In this document: positions 47,125 to 60,476 of the stretch, one piece after another
How the letters are laid out: every line of letters starts with the position of its first letter
How positions within the stretch are numbered: the first letter of the stretch is position 1
NCBI GenBank assembly: GCA_006538405.1
Contig: BJKQ01000012.1
Coordinates: forward strand, 35,001 to 99,000
Direction: 5' to 3'
Length of the DNA stretch: 64,000 bases
DNA from: Hansfordia pulvinata
Taxonomy: Eukaryota; Ascomycota; Sordariomycetes; Xylariales
The notes under the pieces: generated by a model
Told to the model about the DNA's origin: nothing
Databases searched by the model: none
What the model saw: only the letters and a program-made list of their open reading frames with translations
Translations under genes and position numbers: made by a program

Positions 47125-50100
47125 ATATCGTCCCGACTTAAATCCTTTAAATAGTTAATAACGTAAACGCCTTTAAGGAACTTAATTAAAAAGATAAAAG
47201 GGGTTAATAACGATAAAAAGGAGTATAATCTTATTAAAGGCGAGTATAAGTAATTACTTAATAAGCTCCGCACTTTATAAGAATAGTTATAAGCCTTTTA
47301 TTAAGCTTATAAGAACGTTAATAAATAATTATAATAAGCTTATATTAAGCGTATTAATATAGTTAACGAACTTTAATAAGCTTAACTCGTTAAAGCTATA
47401 TAAGGCGTTAAAGGTATTATTTAAGCTCCCTTAATCAGCGTTAACCTTAAGATTAACCCTCTTAAAACCTTTAATAGCACCCTTAAGCAACTTTAAGGAT
47501 TCTTAACTTAAATAAAGGCATTTTATTAATTATACGGACACTTTAATAATAAAAGAGATTAAGTCATTTACGTTAAGTCGTTTCTTTATAAAAAGGCTTT
47601 AACTTAATTTAAACCATACCTTATTAAAGTAATCGATAAACCTTAAAAGCAATGGTCGACCGAGATTAAAAGGATCTTTATATCTTACGTTAAATTCGAA
47701 TAATAACTTAAAGGCTTATTTTAAGACTTAAATAAGAAATAATAAATTAAAAAAGAACTTATTAACCTTTAATAAAAGACCTTAACGTTCCTTTACGTTA
47801 TAAACTTTAAACGTATCCTTATATAACTTAATTTAATTAAGGAAAGCAAGATTCTCGCGTTTTATTAAGGATTAAAGGAGGAAGTTAAAAACGAGTTAAT
47901 TAAATAAGACTTATTAAATAACTTTATAAAGTATATTAAGGCCGTTATCCGTATCGATACACGATTATATAAACGCCGCCGTAAGAAAAGTGAAAATAAT
48001 TAACGTATATTATAAAATATAAGACGATAACGATAAGAAAGAATAAAGCCTTATTTTACCTTTTACGGATAACACTTAAGGCTTATAAACATTAACCGCG
48101 CTCTTAATAATAAATATAAAAAGATATTTAAGTATTATAATTATAATAAATTAAGGCATATCGCGCGCGATTATTAAGCGCTTAAACGACTTAAATAAGT
48201 TAATAAACACATTAAGGCTATTAAAGAAATCACGAAAAACCAAGACGGTTAAATTCTTATACTTAAAAAACGAGTTTATATGGCTCGTAAGGTATACGAT
48301 AATTTAAACCTTAACCTTGAATTCGATGCTACCTTTAATATCTTATAAGGAGGGTTTAATAATATTATAAAATATTAAAAACGACGCGTAAGTTAATAAA
48401 CCGAGACCTTCCGGAAAGGGACTTATAATACCTTTTAAGTCGGTTATATATACTTAGCCTTATAACGATACGTCGGTCGTAATATATTTAATATTATAAT
48501 GCTTTTATAAAACTTAAAGGATACATTAAAATAAAAAGCATATAAATAAGGCTTTATATAACGTAACTCCTTAAAGTAAATCTTTTAAGTAATCGTAAGA
48601 ATTATTAATTAAAAGAAGCTTAATATTATTATATAGCATAACGTTATACTTTAAATCCTTAAGCATAAATATCGATAAGTTATAATAAAAGAATAAGCTG
48701 CTTATTTAAAATAAAAAGTTTAATTCTTTAACGAATCTATAAATAACCCTTAATTATACGCGCTCCTTAACGAACGATACGATAATAACCCTTATAATAT
48801 TATCGACGATATATTAAAAGTTAAAAATAATAAGACTTAAAAACGTATTAAGACCACCTTATAAAAGAAATAAGACTTATTTAACTCCTTTATCTTTAAA
48901 ATAATTATAAAGAATAAATAAGCTCTTTATTTTAAAATAAGTGTTACTTAAGACCGAGAAGATTAATAAGACTTAATTAAATAAATCGAAGATTATAAAG
49001 ATTATTATAATCTCGTGGTGAGATGACGAATATTTAATAAAGAAGTAAATATAATAATTAACGTATTAATATATGCTTAATCTCCGGAAGGGCTTTACGG
49101 GTGGACACTTATACTTAAGCTTAAAGAATGCCTTTAAGAAAATTATAATGAATTAAGCGATGTAATAAAAACTTATTAAGTATAAAGCTTATATAAGTAT
49201 TTATTTAATAAAAAAGAAAAGGAAGATTTTTTCCGTTACGGTAAGACCTTTAATAATATAAAAGAACTTATAATAATCTTAAATAAAGAAGACTTAAAAG
49301 AAGTATATAAAGACGTATATAACTTAATTCCTTATAACGCTTAACATAGCGAGATCGTATAATACGATTATATTTATATTACTTATTAATAACACTTAAC
49401 CGATAAAGTTAAGTTTTATTACTTCCTTATAAAAGTTAAAACGCTTAAATTAATACGGGAACTATAATATTATTAATACTTTAACCACTTCATGTTAATA
49501 AAACCTTTTATATCTTATTAAGGAACACTTTTCGTGCCTTATAAAAAATCGGGATAATATTATAACCCGTTAAAAGGAATTATATACGTAACACGCGTTA
49601 AACTCGTAAAGTAAGTACGATACTTAATTAAAGAGTTAATACTTAAAAGTCAGACGTCGGAACACGTTAATAACTTATTAATTAAATTATCACCGTAAAA
49701 CGATAAATAACGTGCTTCACCTTTAAACACCGGATTATAATAAAGCAAGGCTTTTACGAGCAGCTCTTAATAACACGGCTTAACACGAGTAATAACGCGA
49801 TAACACTTAAAAAATTAAAGTACTTTATTATTAATTTAAAGTAATAAATAAGAAGAACTTATATAATAAAATAAGCCTTTAATAAAAATAAAGCCGTATA
49901 ACTTAATATAACGGTATACTATAAATTAAAGAGAATCCGAGTATTAATCGATAATAAATCGACTTAAAATTTAATATCGTTATGAATCGTTAATAAATTT
50001 AAACTATTATAAAATAAGAAAAACGCCTTATATTAACTTACGATAAAAAATAAGAGTTATTTAAAGAAAGCTTAAAGATAAATCGAACGCGAGATTACGC

Positions 50101-50500
50101 CCCTTTTAATTATTATTTAAAAACGACTTATAAACCTTTAATTAAATATCGTTAATATCTTAAATAAGATAATCTTAAGGATATCTTAATTACGATCGGT
50201 AAATCTTAAAGTTAATTAAAGCATTAATTATCTTTAATAAGAAATATTAAAAAGAGATCACGACACTTAATTAAAAACGACGCCTTCATTATTAAACGGA
50301 TTTAAATTTATATTTATAAGACGCGTTATCGTTAAGATAATAAAAAAGGATTACTTATTAAAATAAGCAGTATTTAAAGAGTATTAATAATTCACGATAT
50401 TATTTTAAGATAAGTTTAACACGGAAAATAGCTTACCGTTATATTTAAATTATAACCACGCGATATCACTTAAAGATAAAGCTTAATTAATATTTAAACC
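47125..50500 (+). pseudogene. Element B gag and protease region
   Basis: By alignment with A, gag should start at 47125, where the ATG is now ATA followed by TCGTCCCGACTT. The following frame aligns with the A gag (GVNNNKEEY-type segment). Stops are dense. A 64-codon minus-strand open frame at 47079-47273 is the antisense of this gag start. Confidence 0.6.
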
Positions 50501-53260
50501 CGTTTATCCGTTAAACTTAATATAACGCGTAAAGCTTAAAAAGAAGCTATAATAAGATTTAAATAAAAGGTATATTAAGCCGTTCACGTTATTAATTGGT
50601 TACCTTATTTTATTCGTGCTTAAAAAAGATAAATCTTAAAGGATATACGTTAATTATTAATAGCTTAACGATATCACGATTAAGAATCGGTACCTTTTAC
50701 TTTTAATTAAGGTGTTAAAGGACCTTTTTTATAAAGTTAAGATCTTTACCGTAATAAATTTACTTAACGCTTATCACCTTATTAAGATCCTTATAAAAGA
50801 TAAATAGAAAATAGCGTTCCGGACATTAAAGGGACACTTTAAATATTTAATAATGCTTTTTAAACTTATAAATACTTTAATTAGCTTTTAAAGCATGATC
50901 GACACCGTCCTTAAGCCTTTTTATAACGTTTTTATAATAATATACTTTAATAATATTCTTATTTACTTTAAAAACGAAGCAGATTATATAAGCTATATAA
51001 AGTAAGTCCTTTAAGCCCTTTAAAATGTTAGCCTTCGTGTTAACCCGAAGAAAAGTCAATTTTATTAAATAAAAGTTAACTTTATAAGATATATAATTCA
51101 GTTAAGAAAGGTGTTAATATAATATAGCAAAGTGTAAGCTATTTAAGAATGGCCCGTTCTTAAAAGCATTTATAATATTAAAAGATTCTTAAGGTTTATA
51201 AACTTTTATTAATAATTTATTAAAGGATTTAATAAGCACGTTAAGCCCTTAATTAATATAATTAAAAAGAATAAACCTTTTAAATAAAATAAGGAACTTT
51301 AAACCTTATTTAACACCTTTAAAGGAGCAATTTCGAAAGAACCCGTTATAGCTATAATTAACCTTAATAAACCTATAAAAGTCGAGACCGACGCTAGCGA
51401 CTTCGTTATAAGAGGGTAACTTAAATAATAAGACGAAATAAGTAAGCTATATTTAATAGCTTACTTTTTAAAGAAGTTTAATAAATTAAAGCTTAATTAT
51501 ACGGTACACGATAAAGAGCTTATAGTTATTATTAAGGTATTTAAAGAATAAAGACATTACTTAAATGGCACCTTTACTTTAATAGCCGTTTATACGGATT
51601 ATAAGAATCTTATAGCCTTTACGAAGAATAAGGTTTTTAATAAGCGATAAATTTAATAAATAAAAATCCTCTTAAAGTTTAACTTTAAAATTAAATATTA
51701 TAAAGGTAAAGAAAACGTTAAAGCAAACGCTTTTAATAAACGACTTAACCATTTCACGGTAAATTTAATAATAAAATTATAAATTATCTTAAGGTAAAAT
51801 GAAAACGGGAACTTAATCTTAATATAATAAATCCGACTTATTTAAGTTAAAAAAGAATAGTTTAATTATAAATTACGATAAGAAACATAACGCTTAAAAG
51901 CATTATCGAACGACGAACGGTTTAACCTTTTTAAATAATTTAATAAAGTTATACTTTTCCGCGATAAACGATTTATACTTATACCGTTATAACGGTAACT
52001 TATTATAATGATTTATAAAGATTTATCCCACGGTTATTAAAGGATTTAAAAAACCATATAACGAGTACGACACGATTACGATTTTTTAAACCTTAAAAGA
52101 TTAATTAAGATAATAATCGGAGAATACGATATGTGTATTTAATTTAAGGCAGTATATTATAAGCCTTATAAAGAACTTTAACTTATACCTTTTAAAGATA
52201 AAGTATAGAAATCGGTTTTAATAGATTTTATTATAAAGCTACCGTTATTTATAAATTTAATAACTAGAATCGTTTATAATAATATTATAATTTATATAAA
52301 ACAGCTTATTAAGTTTACGAAGTTTCAGTTATTTAAGGAAACCATAACCGTAATATAAATTGCTTAATTAATGGATAAGACCATATTTAATTAATATAGC
52401 TTATTAAAAGAACTTATCACGGATTAAGATAAGTTTTTTATAGCTTATTTTTAAAAATTATTTATATAATAACTCGGAGTATAATATAAGACGTCGATAA
52501 CATATTATTTATAAATAAACGGTCGTACGGAACGACTTAATTAAGTACTTAAACAGTATTTACGATATTACGTTAACTTTAAATAAGATAATTAAGTATC
52601 CTTTTTATTTAAGGTAAAATTCGTATATAATAGCTTAAATAATAAAGATATAAAGATGTCACCTTTTTATATAAATTATAAATTTAACTTATAAAGATCA
52701 CGATAAGTAATAATTAATAATAACGCTTTAAAAGCCGTTATTTAAGTTAAATATCTTATAACGCTTTATAAACACTTTTATATAAAGCTTATAACGATTT
52801 AATAACGTATAAAACGATATTACGATAATTATCGGTTGCTAAAGCCGACCTTTAAAAAGGGAGATAAGGTTTATTTATTACGTAAAAATATTTAAATTAA
52901 AAGACTTAATAATAAATTAGATTTTAAAAAGATTAAACTATTTAAAATTAATAAGATCGTTTTATTAATTAATTATAAATTATCGTTACTTAATATTATA
53001 AGAATCCACCCGGTATTCCACGTTTTATTATTAAAACCAGCACTGGTTAACGTATAACTCGAAACTGAAATTAAAGCCGATACCGACGCTTAAGAATTTA
53101 AGGTTAAAGAAATATTAGATTCACGTTAATAAGAATTTATAATAAAGTACTTAATATAATAAAAAGGCTACTTATTATCGGAAAACACTTAAGAACTTAA
53201 AAACCACTTAAATTACTTACGGTTATTAAGATAATTTTATTAAAGATATTTAAACCGAGC
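50501..53260 (+). pseudogene. Element B pol: reverse transcriptase, RNase H, integrase, chromodomain
   Basis: Plus-strand motifs in order are as follows. A PAGYPILFV.KKD-like block and a following Tyr/Leu-Asn block of reverse transcriptase (about 50,575-50,690). LRVNPKKSQF-like (about 51,030-51,060) and the WP.PKS...RFL.FINFY thumb (about 51,150-51,220). RNase H VETDASDFVI (about 51,369-51,400) with YTVHDKELIVII and RHYLNGT following to about 51,570. Integrase with KSVLIDFIIKLP (52,206-52,240). GPF-type region with IRIHPVFHVLLLKPALV (about 53,000-53,050). Chromodomain KEILDSR...KGYLLSENT (about 53,106-53,230). Stops are mostly TAA. Confidence 0.8.
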
Positions 53261-53898
53261 AGATTAAAATTAAAGGATAAGTTAAGGCCGATTATATTTT
53301 AATTAATAACACTTAAAACACTTAACGTTTAAGCGTCCTTAACGGCTTAAGACTCCGCTTATTTAAAAACCTTAAGCTTATTTAAAGTGGAAATTCTATA
53401 AGTTATTAAAGCGCTCTTACGAGATTTTAACGACGCCCGCTATTAATAAAGACGTTAAAGCTTTAATATTGCTTTATTAAGCTGTTAATACATAATTAAT
53501 AAACGTTCCTCGGCTTTAAACTCCTTTAATTAAAGGCGGTCGTCTTCCTTAAGAATAAGGTTTAATATAAAAGCTGTTTAAACGTTATTATAAAATCAGT
53601 TAATTACGATACATTATTTATAACGATCGCTTTAAGAAAACATTATACGATAATAAAGGTTATTAAAGTAATAACGAAAGTAAGGTATAATATCGACTTT
53701 AAAACACGAAATAAAGGTAATTAAGGATTTACGCTCTTTATTTATATTACGTTATCGCGATTTTTAAACACGCGACGATATAATTAATAAGATAAAGAAA
53801 AAAGGATAAAGAAATATAAAGGCCACGCTTATATTAAGGCTTACTTACTCTTTTATATTAATTAATTAAGGATAAATAACTTAAAAGGAGGGGTATAA

Positions 53899-54415
53899 TA
53901 TTACGAACCCGATTATTAAGCCGGTAAAACGGGTTATATTAATATAAGTAAAAGACTTATAAATTAATAATTATATAAGGCTATATTAACTTAATTATAT
54001 ACGTAAAAAATATAGATTATCAGTATAAGGTCACGTGATATAATTACTCGTTAAAATAAGAAGATCACGGTGAGCCACTTAAAATCATGATAAGCTATTA
54101 AAGGATCACGGTAATCCGGTACAGGAATATCGTGAGCCGTTACGGTATCACGAAGGGAATAAAGGATATATAAGGAAGGAAGGTTTTCTTATATATTTAA
54201 TTATTTATTACCTTAATAATTAATTTAAGCATTTAAGTTATTCTTAAATAAAAGTAACCTTTTAACGATAGTCTACCACTTATTCAATACTTTAATTACC
54301 GATTATTAATCGATTGCTCAGCGTTTATTAACAGACGACCTTTTAAGTGTTCTTTTAAAATATAAACCCTTAAACCAATTCTGTATTTTTCTTAAGAAGA
54401 ATCCAGGTCGTTATA
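53899..54415 (+). repeat. Element B 3' LTR
   Basis: It is 517 bp, starting TATTACGAACCCGATTATTA and ending GGTCGTTATA. It is preceded by the polypurine tract and followed by ATAAT. Confidence 0.9.
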
Positions 54416-54420
54416 ATAAT

Positions 54421-55240
54421 TTTAAAAAGCTTAAACGAACTCACTTATCTTATAAAGATCCTTAAGTTCCTTAAAAAGATCTTTATCGACTTAAATAAAC
54501 GCTTTAAGGCTAAGTCGGAGTATCGGAAGTTAACGATAAATACGAATAAGTCGTTTAACGATTTTTAATCGAGGTTTATTCGGTTAAAAACGGTTGCTTA
54601 AATTCGATTAAAGGATTAAAAAGAAGATATATATAAGAAACTTCCTTTTTACCTTTAAAAAGAGATAATAAAGGAGAAGTTAAATTAAGATGTTAATTAT
54701 TAAGAATTTATCGAAAAAGCCATTAAGTTAAATTATTATATTTAAGCTTTTTATTAACGGAACCGAGGGGTCGAGACGCTTAAAAAAGTAATTAATAAGC
54801 CCCGTTAAACCTTCCCGTCCTATAACGGAGGCCCTCGTGTAAGTAACCAGTTATAAAATAACTTAATTATAAGCGTGTTTATCTCCTTTTAAAATAAGTA
54901 AAAGTAATAACTTTAACAGGAAAATAAATGCTTCCGTTACGGTAAGGCAGGCCACTTTATTAATTAATGCCTTAATTAAAAAACCTCTAAAAAATTAACG
55001 GCCATTAAAAAGAACGAAAACTTAAAGCTTAAGGAAAAAGAAGAAGACTTAAAAGAAGTCAGCTTTAAAAAGGATAATATTAATAAAGACAACTTTAAAA
55101 GCGATCTTAATGCTGTTAACTTAATAAAGGATATTAAAGAACTCTTTTTCACGGTTAATTTAAATGCCTTTAATTTAAGAAAAGACTTATCCCTTTAATA
55201 TTAAACTCGTTTAATAAGGATATCGTAATAATAAAGTCGC
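54421..55240 (+). pseudogene. Element E gag, C-terminal part with CCHC zinc knuckle
   Basis: The E gag frame resumes directly after B: KFLKKIFIDLNKRFKAKSEY, then LTINTNKSFNDF, a Gypsy Gag pattern. At 54928-54969 it reads CFRYGKAGHFIN-stop-C, a CX2CX4HX4C zinc knuckle in which the second Cys is now Tyr (TGT/TGC to TAT/TAC) and a Gln is now a stop. Zinc knuckles bind the element RNA during packaging. An acidic and lysine-rich tail follows (LKLKEKEEDLKEVSF). Confidence 0.75.
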
Positions 55241-58200
55241 CCCCCGCCCCTTATATTATATATTCCTTTATTATATAAAAGAAGAAAGTTATAATAATCT
55301 TAATACACTTTACTTTTAACGGCTTAAAATTTTAAATAAAAGCTTTTATCGATATAAGTGTTAATAAGTACATCTTTATCTGGAAATAATTAACTTAAAA
55401 GGTTAAAAAGCTTTTAACGCTTTAAGTTATAAAAATAAGATCCTTCAATTAAATTAACGATTACGTATATAAGCACCGTGTCCTTATAACACGGAAATTA
55501 ACGATATATCTCGATATTTAAAGGAGACGGTTTTATAATTAAAAGATGCTTATTTTAAATTAAGCATATTTATTAATTATTAAATATAAGTGATTAAAAA
55601 TCAAGATATTATAATAAATTATAAACGTAAAAAACTTTAATTCCTGAAAATTCCCTTACTTTAAGGACGTATTATATATTAAGAGTTAAAAATCGACCTT
55701 AACAGGCCGTTACCGGACGTTAATAACCGTTAATAATAAGATGTTAAGCGTCGAGACCAGCTCCTTAAAGAATAATATAAAAAAGAAAAAGAATAACTCT
55801 TAATAATTAAGCTTTATCAAGTGGACATCTTTATAAAAACCTTAACTTTAAAGAAAATTTTTAATTAAGGATTAATAAAGCTATAAATCCTACGCCACCC
55901 CCGCTTTACGCCACGATTTAAAGTTAAGCGGGAAGTATAATAAGCCATATAAAAGCTTAAACTTAAAATAAACTTATATTCGTTTAATATTTATAACCTT
56001 AAGTATATCGATAAGGAGTCGGTTTAACGGATCATTATTATTGAAATCGAATATTAAATCGATAAAGAATATTAAGAATTATATAATAAGGTGTAATAAG
56101 TTATATTAAAAGAGGATTATAAGTTTATTAATGTGTTTAATAAGGAAGAATTAAATAAATTAAATTAACCTTACCTTAATATTAATTATAAAGTTAAACT
56201 TAAAGAGTTGTTAAATTCCTTAAGATACTCTCCGTTACGGCGCATATTATTAAAATAGTTAAAAGCCACTTATAATTACATTTTAAAGAACCTTTATAAG
56301 GGCTTTATCAAGCCGAGTAATGCCTTATAAGCTGCACTTATCCTCTTTATCCTGAAACTTAACGAACGAGGATAAAGGTTTTATATCGATTACCGTAAAC
56401 TTAATATTATTTTTAAGAAAGATTAATATCCGTTACTATTAATTAAAAAGACCTTAACTTAATTTAAAGGTTATAAATAATTTTTTAAGATCGATATTCG
56501 TTAAGCCTTTTATTAAATTTTAATATAATAAGCTTTTAAGGACCTTATTATATTTTAAATTAAATACGGAATATATGAATATAATATACCTTAATTCGGA
56601 TTAATTAACGGATTAACATCTTTTTAACGTTTAATTAGTAAAACGTTATTAAAATACTTAAATAATTTTTACTTTACTTATATAAACGATATCCTTATCT
56701 TTTTAAAAACGGTTAAGGAATATAAAAAGCATATTAAGCTTATATCTTAACGACTTTAAAATTAAAGAATTTATATAAACTTAAATAAATACGAATTCCA
56801 CGTTAATAAGATTAAGTTCCTTGAATTTATTATAAAGAAGGACGGGATTCGAGTCGACCTTATAAAAATCTTAATAATTAAAGATTAATTATAATTAATT
56901 AAATTCAAAGAATTATAAGCCTTTATAAGATTTTATAATTTTTATAAAAGGTTTATTAAAGATTATAATAAAATCGCCCGGCCCTTTTACCTCCTTATAA
57001 AGATAAAAGCTTAAAAATAAACGGATAAGTAATAAAACGCTTTTAACACCTTAAAAGAAAAGCTTATTTCAGCCTTAATCTTTAATTATTTTTATTACTC
57101 TCGGAAAACCAAACTCGAAACCGATAACAATAAAGACGTGATCGCCGGAGTGTTATCTTAATTAAAAGAAGATTAAAAATAGCACTTAATAAGCTGTTTT
57201 TCGAAAAGCTTAAACGAAGTAAAGATTAATTACTTAATTTATAATAAAGAGCTTTTAACTTTAATTCGCTTTATTAATTTCTAACGCTTAAAATTGCTTA
57301 ATATAAAAGAGGATTAATTAGTAATTATCACGGATTATTAAGCTTTAAAATATTTCGGAATTAAAAAGCTTTCAAATTAATAATAAGCCGGATAAGTAAA
57401 ACTCCTTTTTAGTTTTTCAATAACCTTAATATACTACCTTAAAAAGGAAAACTTAATTATTAATATTCTTTCTCGAAAATAATAAGATTATTATATATAA
57501 AAAGATAAAAGAGACGCTTAACGAACCCTTTAAATCTTTTAAAAAGAACCCGATTCCGAAACGTTTTAAATCCACCGAGAATTCGATATTTCCGTTCTCG
57601 AAGTCGCTTTAAACTTCTTTAAACTTATTAAATCCTCCTTTTTACTTAATAAAATCTTAAAATTAAATTAAAAAGATAACTCTTTATCCGAATACCGAAA
57701 TAAAGCTTAAGATTTAAAGTTAAACTTTTCGATTAAGTTTAAATTAATCCTTTATAAAGGGAGATTAATTATCTTAATTAAATCTGAAAATCTTTAAATT
57801 TAAGTTATCGAACTCGCATATAACCACTTTATAATGATATACCTTACAATAAATAAAACGTAATAAATTATAAGTAAATAATATTAATAAAAAGGTAGAC
57901 ACGAAAACACGAAAAGATTCGTAAAAAACTGTTATTATCGAACGGCGAAAGTCTTAAAAAATAAAACATTAAGACTTTTATAACCACTCCCGGTTCCGGA
58001 CCGATTATAATAATATATAATTATAAACTTTAAATTTATCTTAAAAGATAAAAAGATTAAACTTAATGATTTATTAATTATAATAAATAAACTTAATAAG
58101 CCTTATAATATATCCCTTATTCTTATATTATTAATATAAGATAAACGGCGAAAATGTTTTACGAAAAACCATTTAAGATTTATAAGATATTAAAGTTTAT

Positions 58201-59250
58201 CGTCTTAAATAAAGGGTTATAATTCGTTACGAACTTTATTAAAGAATTTATATGAATTTAAGGAATAAAATAAAAGCTTATTTTTACCGGCTACTTTTAA
58301 ACCGTAAAATAAGCCAAAATAATAAATTCATAAATCGATAAACACTTACGACCCTTTATTAATTATTATCAAGATAATTAAGTTAATTTCATCTTTATTT
58401 TAAATATAATAAAATACTTTATTCCGAACGACACCTTAAAAGGCCTTATATTATATAAGGTAAACCACGGAAACGATTTTAAACACTTATAATTAAAAGA
58501 AGCGGTTTAATAATAATTAATTATAAGAAATAACGATTATAAAACGAATAAATCGATTTATAATATAAAAATTTATAAATAACATTTAAAAGGCTTAAAA
58601 AGCAATTAAAAGGAAAATAACGGTAGTTTAAAAAAGGATAATAATATAAGTTAATAAGTATTAAAAGGAACTAAATTTCGATATTAAAGATAAAATATAT
58701 ATTATTAAAAGGATATAATTAATAAATAAGCTTATAAATAAATTAACTTATTTACTTACGGAGATCTTTTTCGAAATTTTAAAATAAAAAGGTAATAACG
58801 CGTTTTATTTTAAAATACTTAAAATATAAAAGCGATGGTTATGGTTTTATGTTAACCGTTTTTAAAAAGCTGCTTGAAACCCGTTATTAAGATTCAAAGG
58901 CGAAAAACTATAATAAAAAGAAGAAAAAGAGTTTAAGGTTTAAAAACTTAAGACCTTTTAATACCACCACGGCACGCTTTAATACTAAGTTAATTAAAAA
59001 GGATAAGACTTAAATTTAAAGCGATACTTAATAAAGAATGTTAAGAATTTAACAGCCCTATTAAGAAACTTTTATGAGGAATACTTAAATAAATTAAGGC
59101 CGTTAAAGTTATTAAAGTCTTAACTCGAACACGCCGTAAATGATATATTTCCGCCGTATATTCATAAGGACGACCTTTTAAGGAAGCCTTTAAAACACAG
59201 TATTAAGCTTTAAAGAATAAAAGCATATTAATAATTATTTCCGTATTTAT
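55241..59250 (+). pseudogene. Element E pol: reverse transcriptase, RNase H, integrase remnants
   Basis: Plus-strand blocks include NLYKGFIKPSNAL (about 56,288-56,330), FYIDYRKLNIIFKKD.YPLLLI (about 56,380-56,440), FKIDIR.AFY.I (about 56,488-56,525), YINDILIF (56,683-56,706) with the YxDD Asp mutated to Asn, and LQAFIGFYNFYRRFIKDYNK-type (about 56,900-56,980). RNase H and integrase should follow to about 59,000. They are readable only in fragments, and I did not find a clear chromodomain. TAA stops are frequent. Confidence 0.75.
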
Positions 59251-59300
59251 TTTTTACTTTTTAAGTCTTAAGTTAAGACTTTTTTTAAATAAAAAAGTAA

Positions 59301-59696
59301 TATCACGTAATAAGATTATCCGTTTTTATCACGTAAATAACTTACTTATTTATTATATTTTTAATTAACTTATTCTTAATTTAATAATTAATTTAACGAT
59401 TATCTTATTTATTAACTTAAAACTTACTTTAATAATTAACTTAAATTTAATTTAATAACTTAATTAAAGATTATATTATCTTTTATTTTATTAATATATT
59501 TTATCTTTTATTTTATTAATCTTTATTTTATCGGTTATTAACTTATCTTATTAATTATCTTATTATCTTATTAATTATCTTATTAATTATCTTATTAATT
59601 ATCTTATTAACTTATTTCATTAATCTTTACCTTTAATATCTTACTTTCGGTTTACCGTTATCGCCGTTATTATTATCGAGTATTATTAAGTATTAT
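59301..59696 (+). repeat. Element E 3' LTR, first part
   Basis: It aligns with 8428-8754, starting TATCACGTAATAAGATTATC. It is about 35 bases longer than the 5' copy because of extra TATCTTATTAAT units at about 59,545-59,605. It is interrupted by a solo LTR at the duplication ATTAT (59692-59696 and 60021-60025). Confidence 0.85.
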
Positions 59697-60020
59697 TATT
59701 GAATGCACTTTAGCTGTAGTTGTTGATCATGCTCCCGTACGCGCGCCTGCTGCGCGCCCAATTGCGCAGGCTGGGACTAAGCCTATTCTGGCTTAGTCTG
59801 CCAGCCCTGGCGGCCGTAGGCAGTGCCCGCGAGTGCCAGGCTAACCGCCTTCGCGGCCTGGCCTACATGCCAGCCAGGCCTTCCGTACGGCTTTATAAAT
59901 AGCATATTACAACAGAACAAGCAATATTAACACCATCACGTACTACGTACATATCCACCCTTTGCGAACGTTATGCTTTATATGGCTTAACTAATAATTC
60001 CTTCGAAGGTCCGACCAATA
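59697..60020 (+). repeat. Solo LTR of the 324-bp family inside the E 3' LTR
   Basis: It is 324 bp from TATTGAATGCACTTTAGC to GGTCCGACCAATA with a perfect duplication ATTAT on both sides. It shares length and sequence with 6614-6937. The GC-rich core (CCTGGCGGCCGTAGGCAGTG and following) is essentially free of RIP while the surrounding LTR is heavily mutated. A 60-codon open frame inside (59720-59902) has no domain and is shared only as part of the LTR. Confidence 0.9.
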
Positions 60021-60025
60021 ATTAT

Positions 60026-60471
60026 ATAATAACTTACTTAATACGAAATAACACGTATATTATAATTAATACTTATAATTTAAAACAATATTAATTATAT
60101 CCGTGCCGCTTATATTATATATTATATAATAAGTATTATATATTATAAAAGAGATAATTTAAAATAAAAGGATATTGTTTAAACCGGATTTTAAATAAGC
60201 TTAACTTATATACTTAATACTTAACTTATTTAATATAAGGTTTAACTTACGCTTACCTTATTTAATATATAAAAGAGTGTGTAAAGCTTTTTTTATATAA
60301 TTAAGTAAAAGGAATAAAGCGAATAAAAGGAATAATAAAAAGATATATATTTCAGCGCGATAACGGCCGGCGAGCCGTCTTAAATAATTCCTTTTTCTTT
60401 CTTACGAATCTTATTAATAAAGTTAATTATTTAAAATTCACTTTTATTCTTATTTTAGCTTAACCGTGATA
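60026..60471 (+). repeat. Element E 3' LTR, second part
   Basis: It aligns with 25564-26043, keeps less-mutated blocks such as GCGATAACGGCCGGCGAGCC, and ends TTAACCGTGATA followed by the TAAGT duplication (60472-60476). Confidence 0.85.
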
Positions 60472-60476
60472 TAAGT

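Larger units (their letters stand above)
46538..54415 (+). mobile_element. Element B: full Ty3/Gypsy chromovirus nested in the gag of E
   Basis: B has two 517-bp LTRs (46538-47054 and 53899-54415) and the perfect duplication ATAAT (46533-46537 and 54416-54420), for a total of 7878 bp. It is the same family as A, plus-strand coding, and more heavily mutated. It contains gag, reverse transcriptase, RNase H, integrase, chromodomain and a polypurine tract (AACTTAAAAGGAGGGGTATA, 53879-53898). Confidence 0.9.
8428..60471 (+). mobile_element. Element E: full Ty3/Gypsy retrotransposon containing all inner insertions
   Basis: E is bounded by long direct repeats (5' LTR 8428-8754 + 25564-26043; 3' LTR 59301-59696 + 60026-60471) and by the target duplication TAAGT (8423-8427 and 60472-60476). 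After removing the nested elements G, D, B and one solo LTR with their duplications, E is about 8.3 kb. Its internal parts are 26044-26540, 45278-46537 and 54421-59300. Gag with a CCHC knuckle, then reverse transcriptase, all read on the plus strand. The purine run just before the 3' LTR (AAAAAAGTAA, 59291-59300) sits where a polypurine tract is expected. Confidence 0.85.

Noticed and set aside
47079..47273. 64-codon minus-strand open frame
   Set aside because: It is the antisense of the gag start of element B. The same sequence in A is read as gag on the other strand.
50877..51059. 60-codon minus-strand open frame
   Set aside because: It is the antisense of the reverse transcriptase of element B.
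59720..59902. 60-codon open frame in the 324-bp solo LTR
   Set aside because: It is part of a repeated LTR, not conserved as a frame in the mutated copy, and has no domain.
59301..60471. Telomeric or centromeric satellite
   Set aside because: No TTAGGG-type telomere repeat is present. The TATTAATTATC runs are a small expansion inside an LTR.
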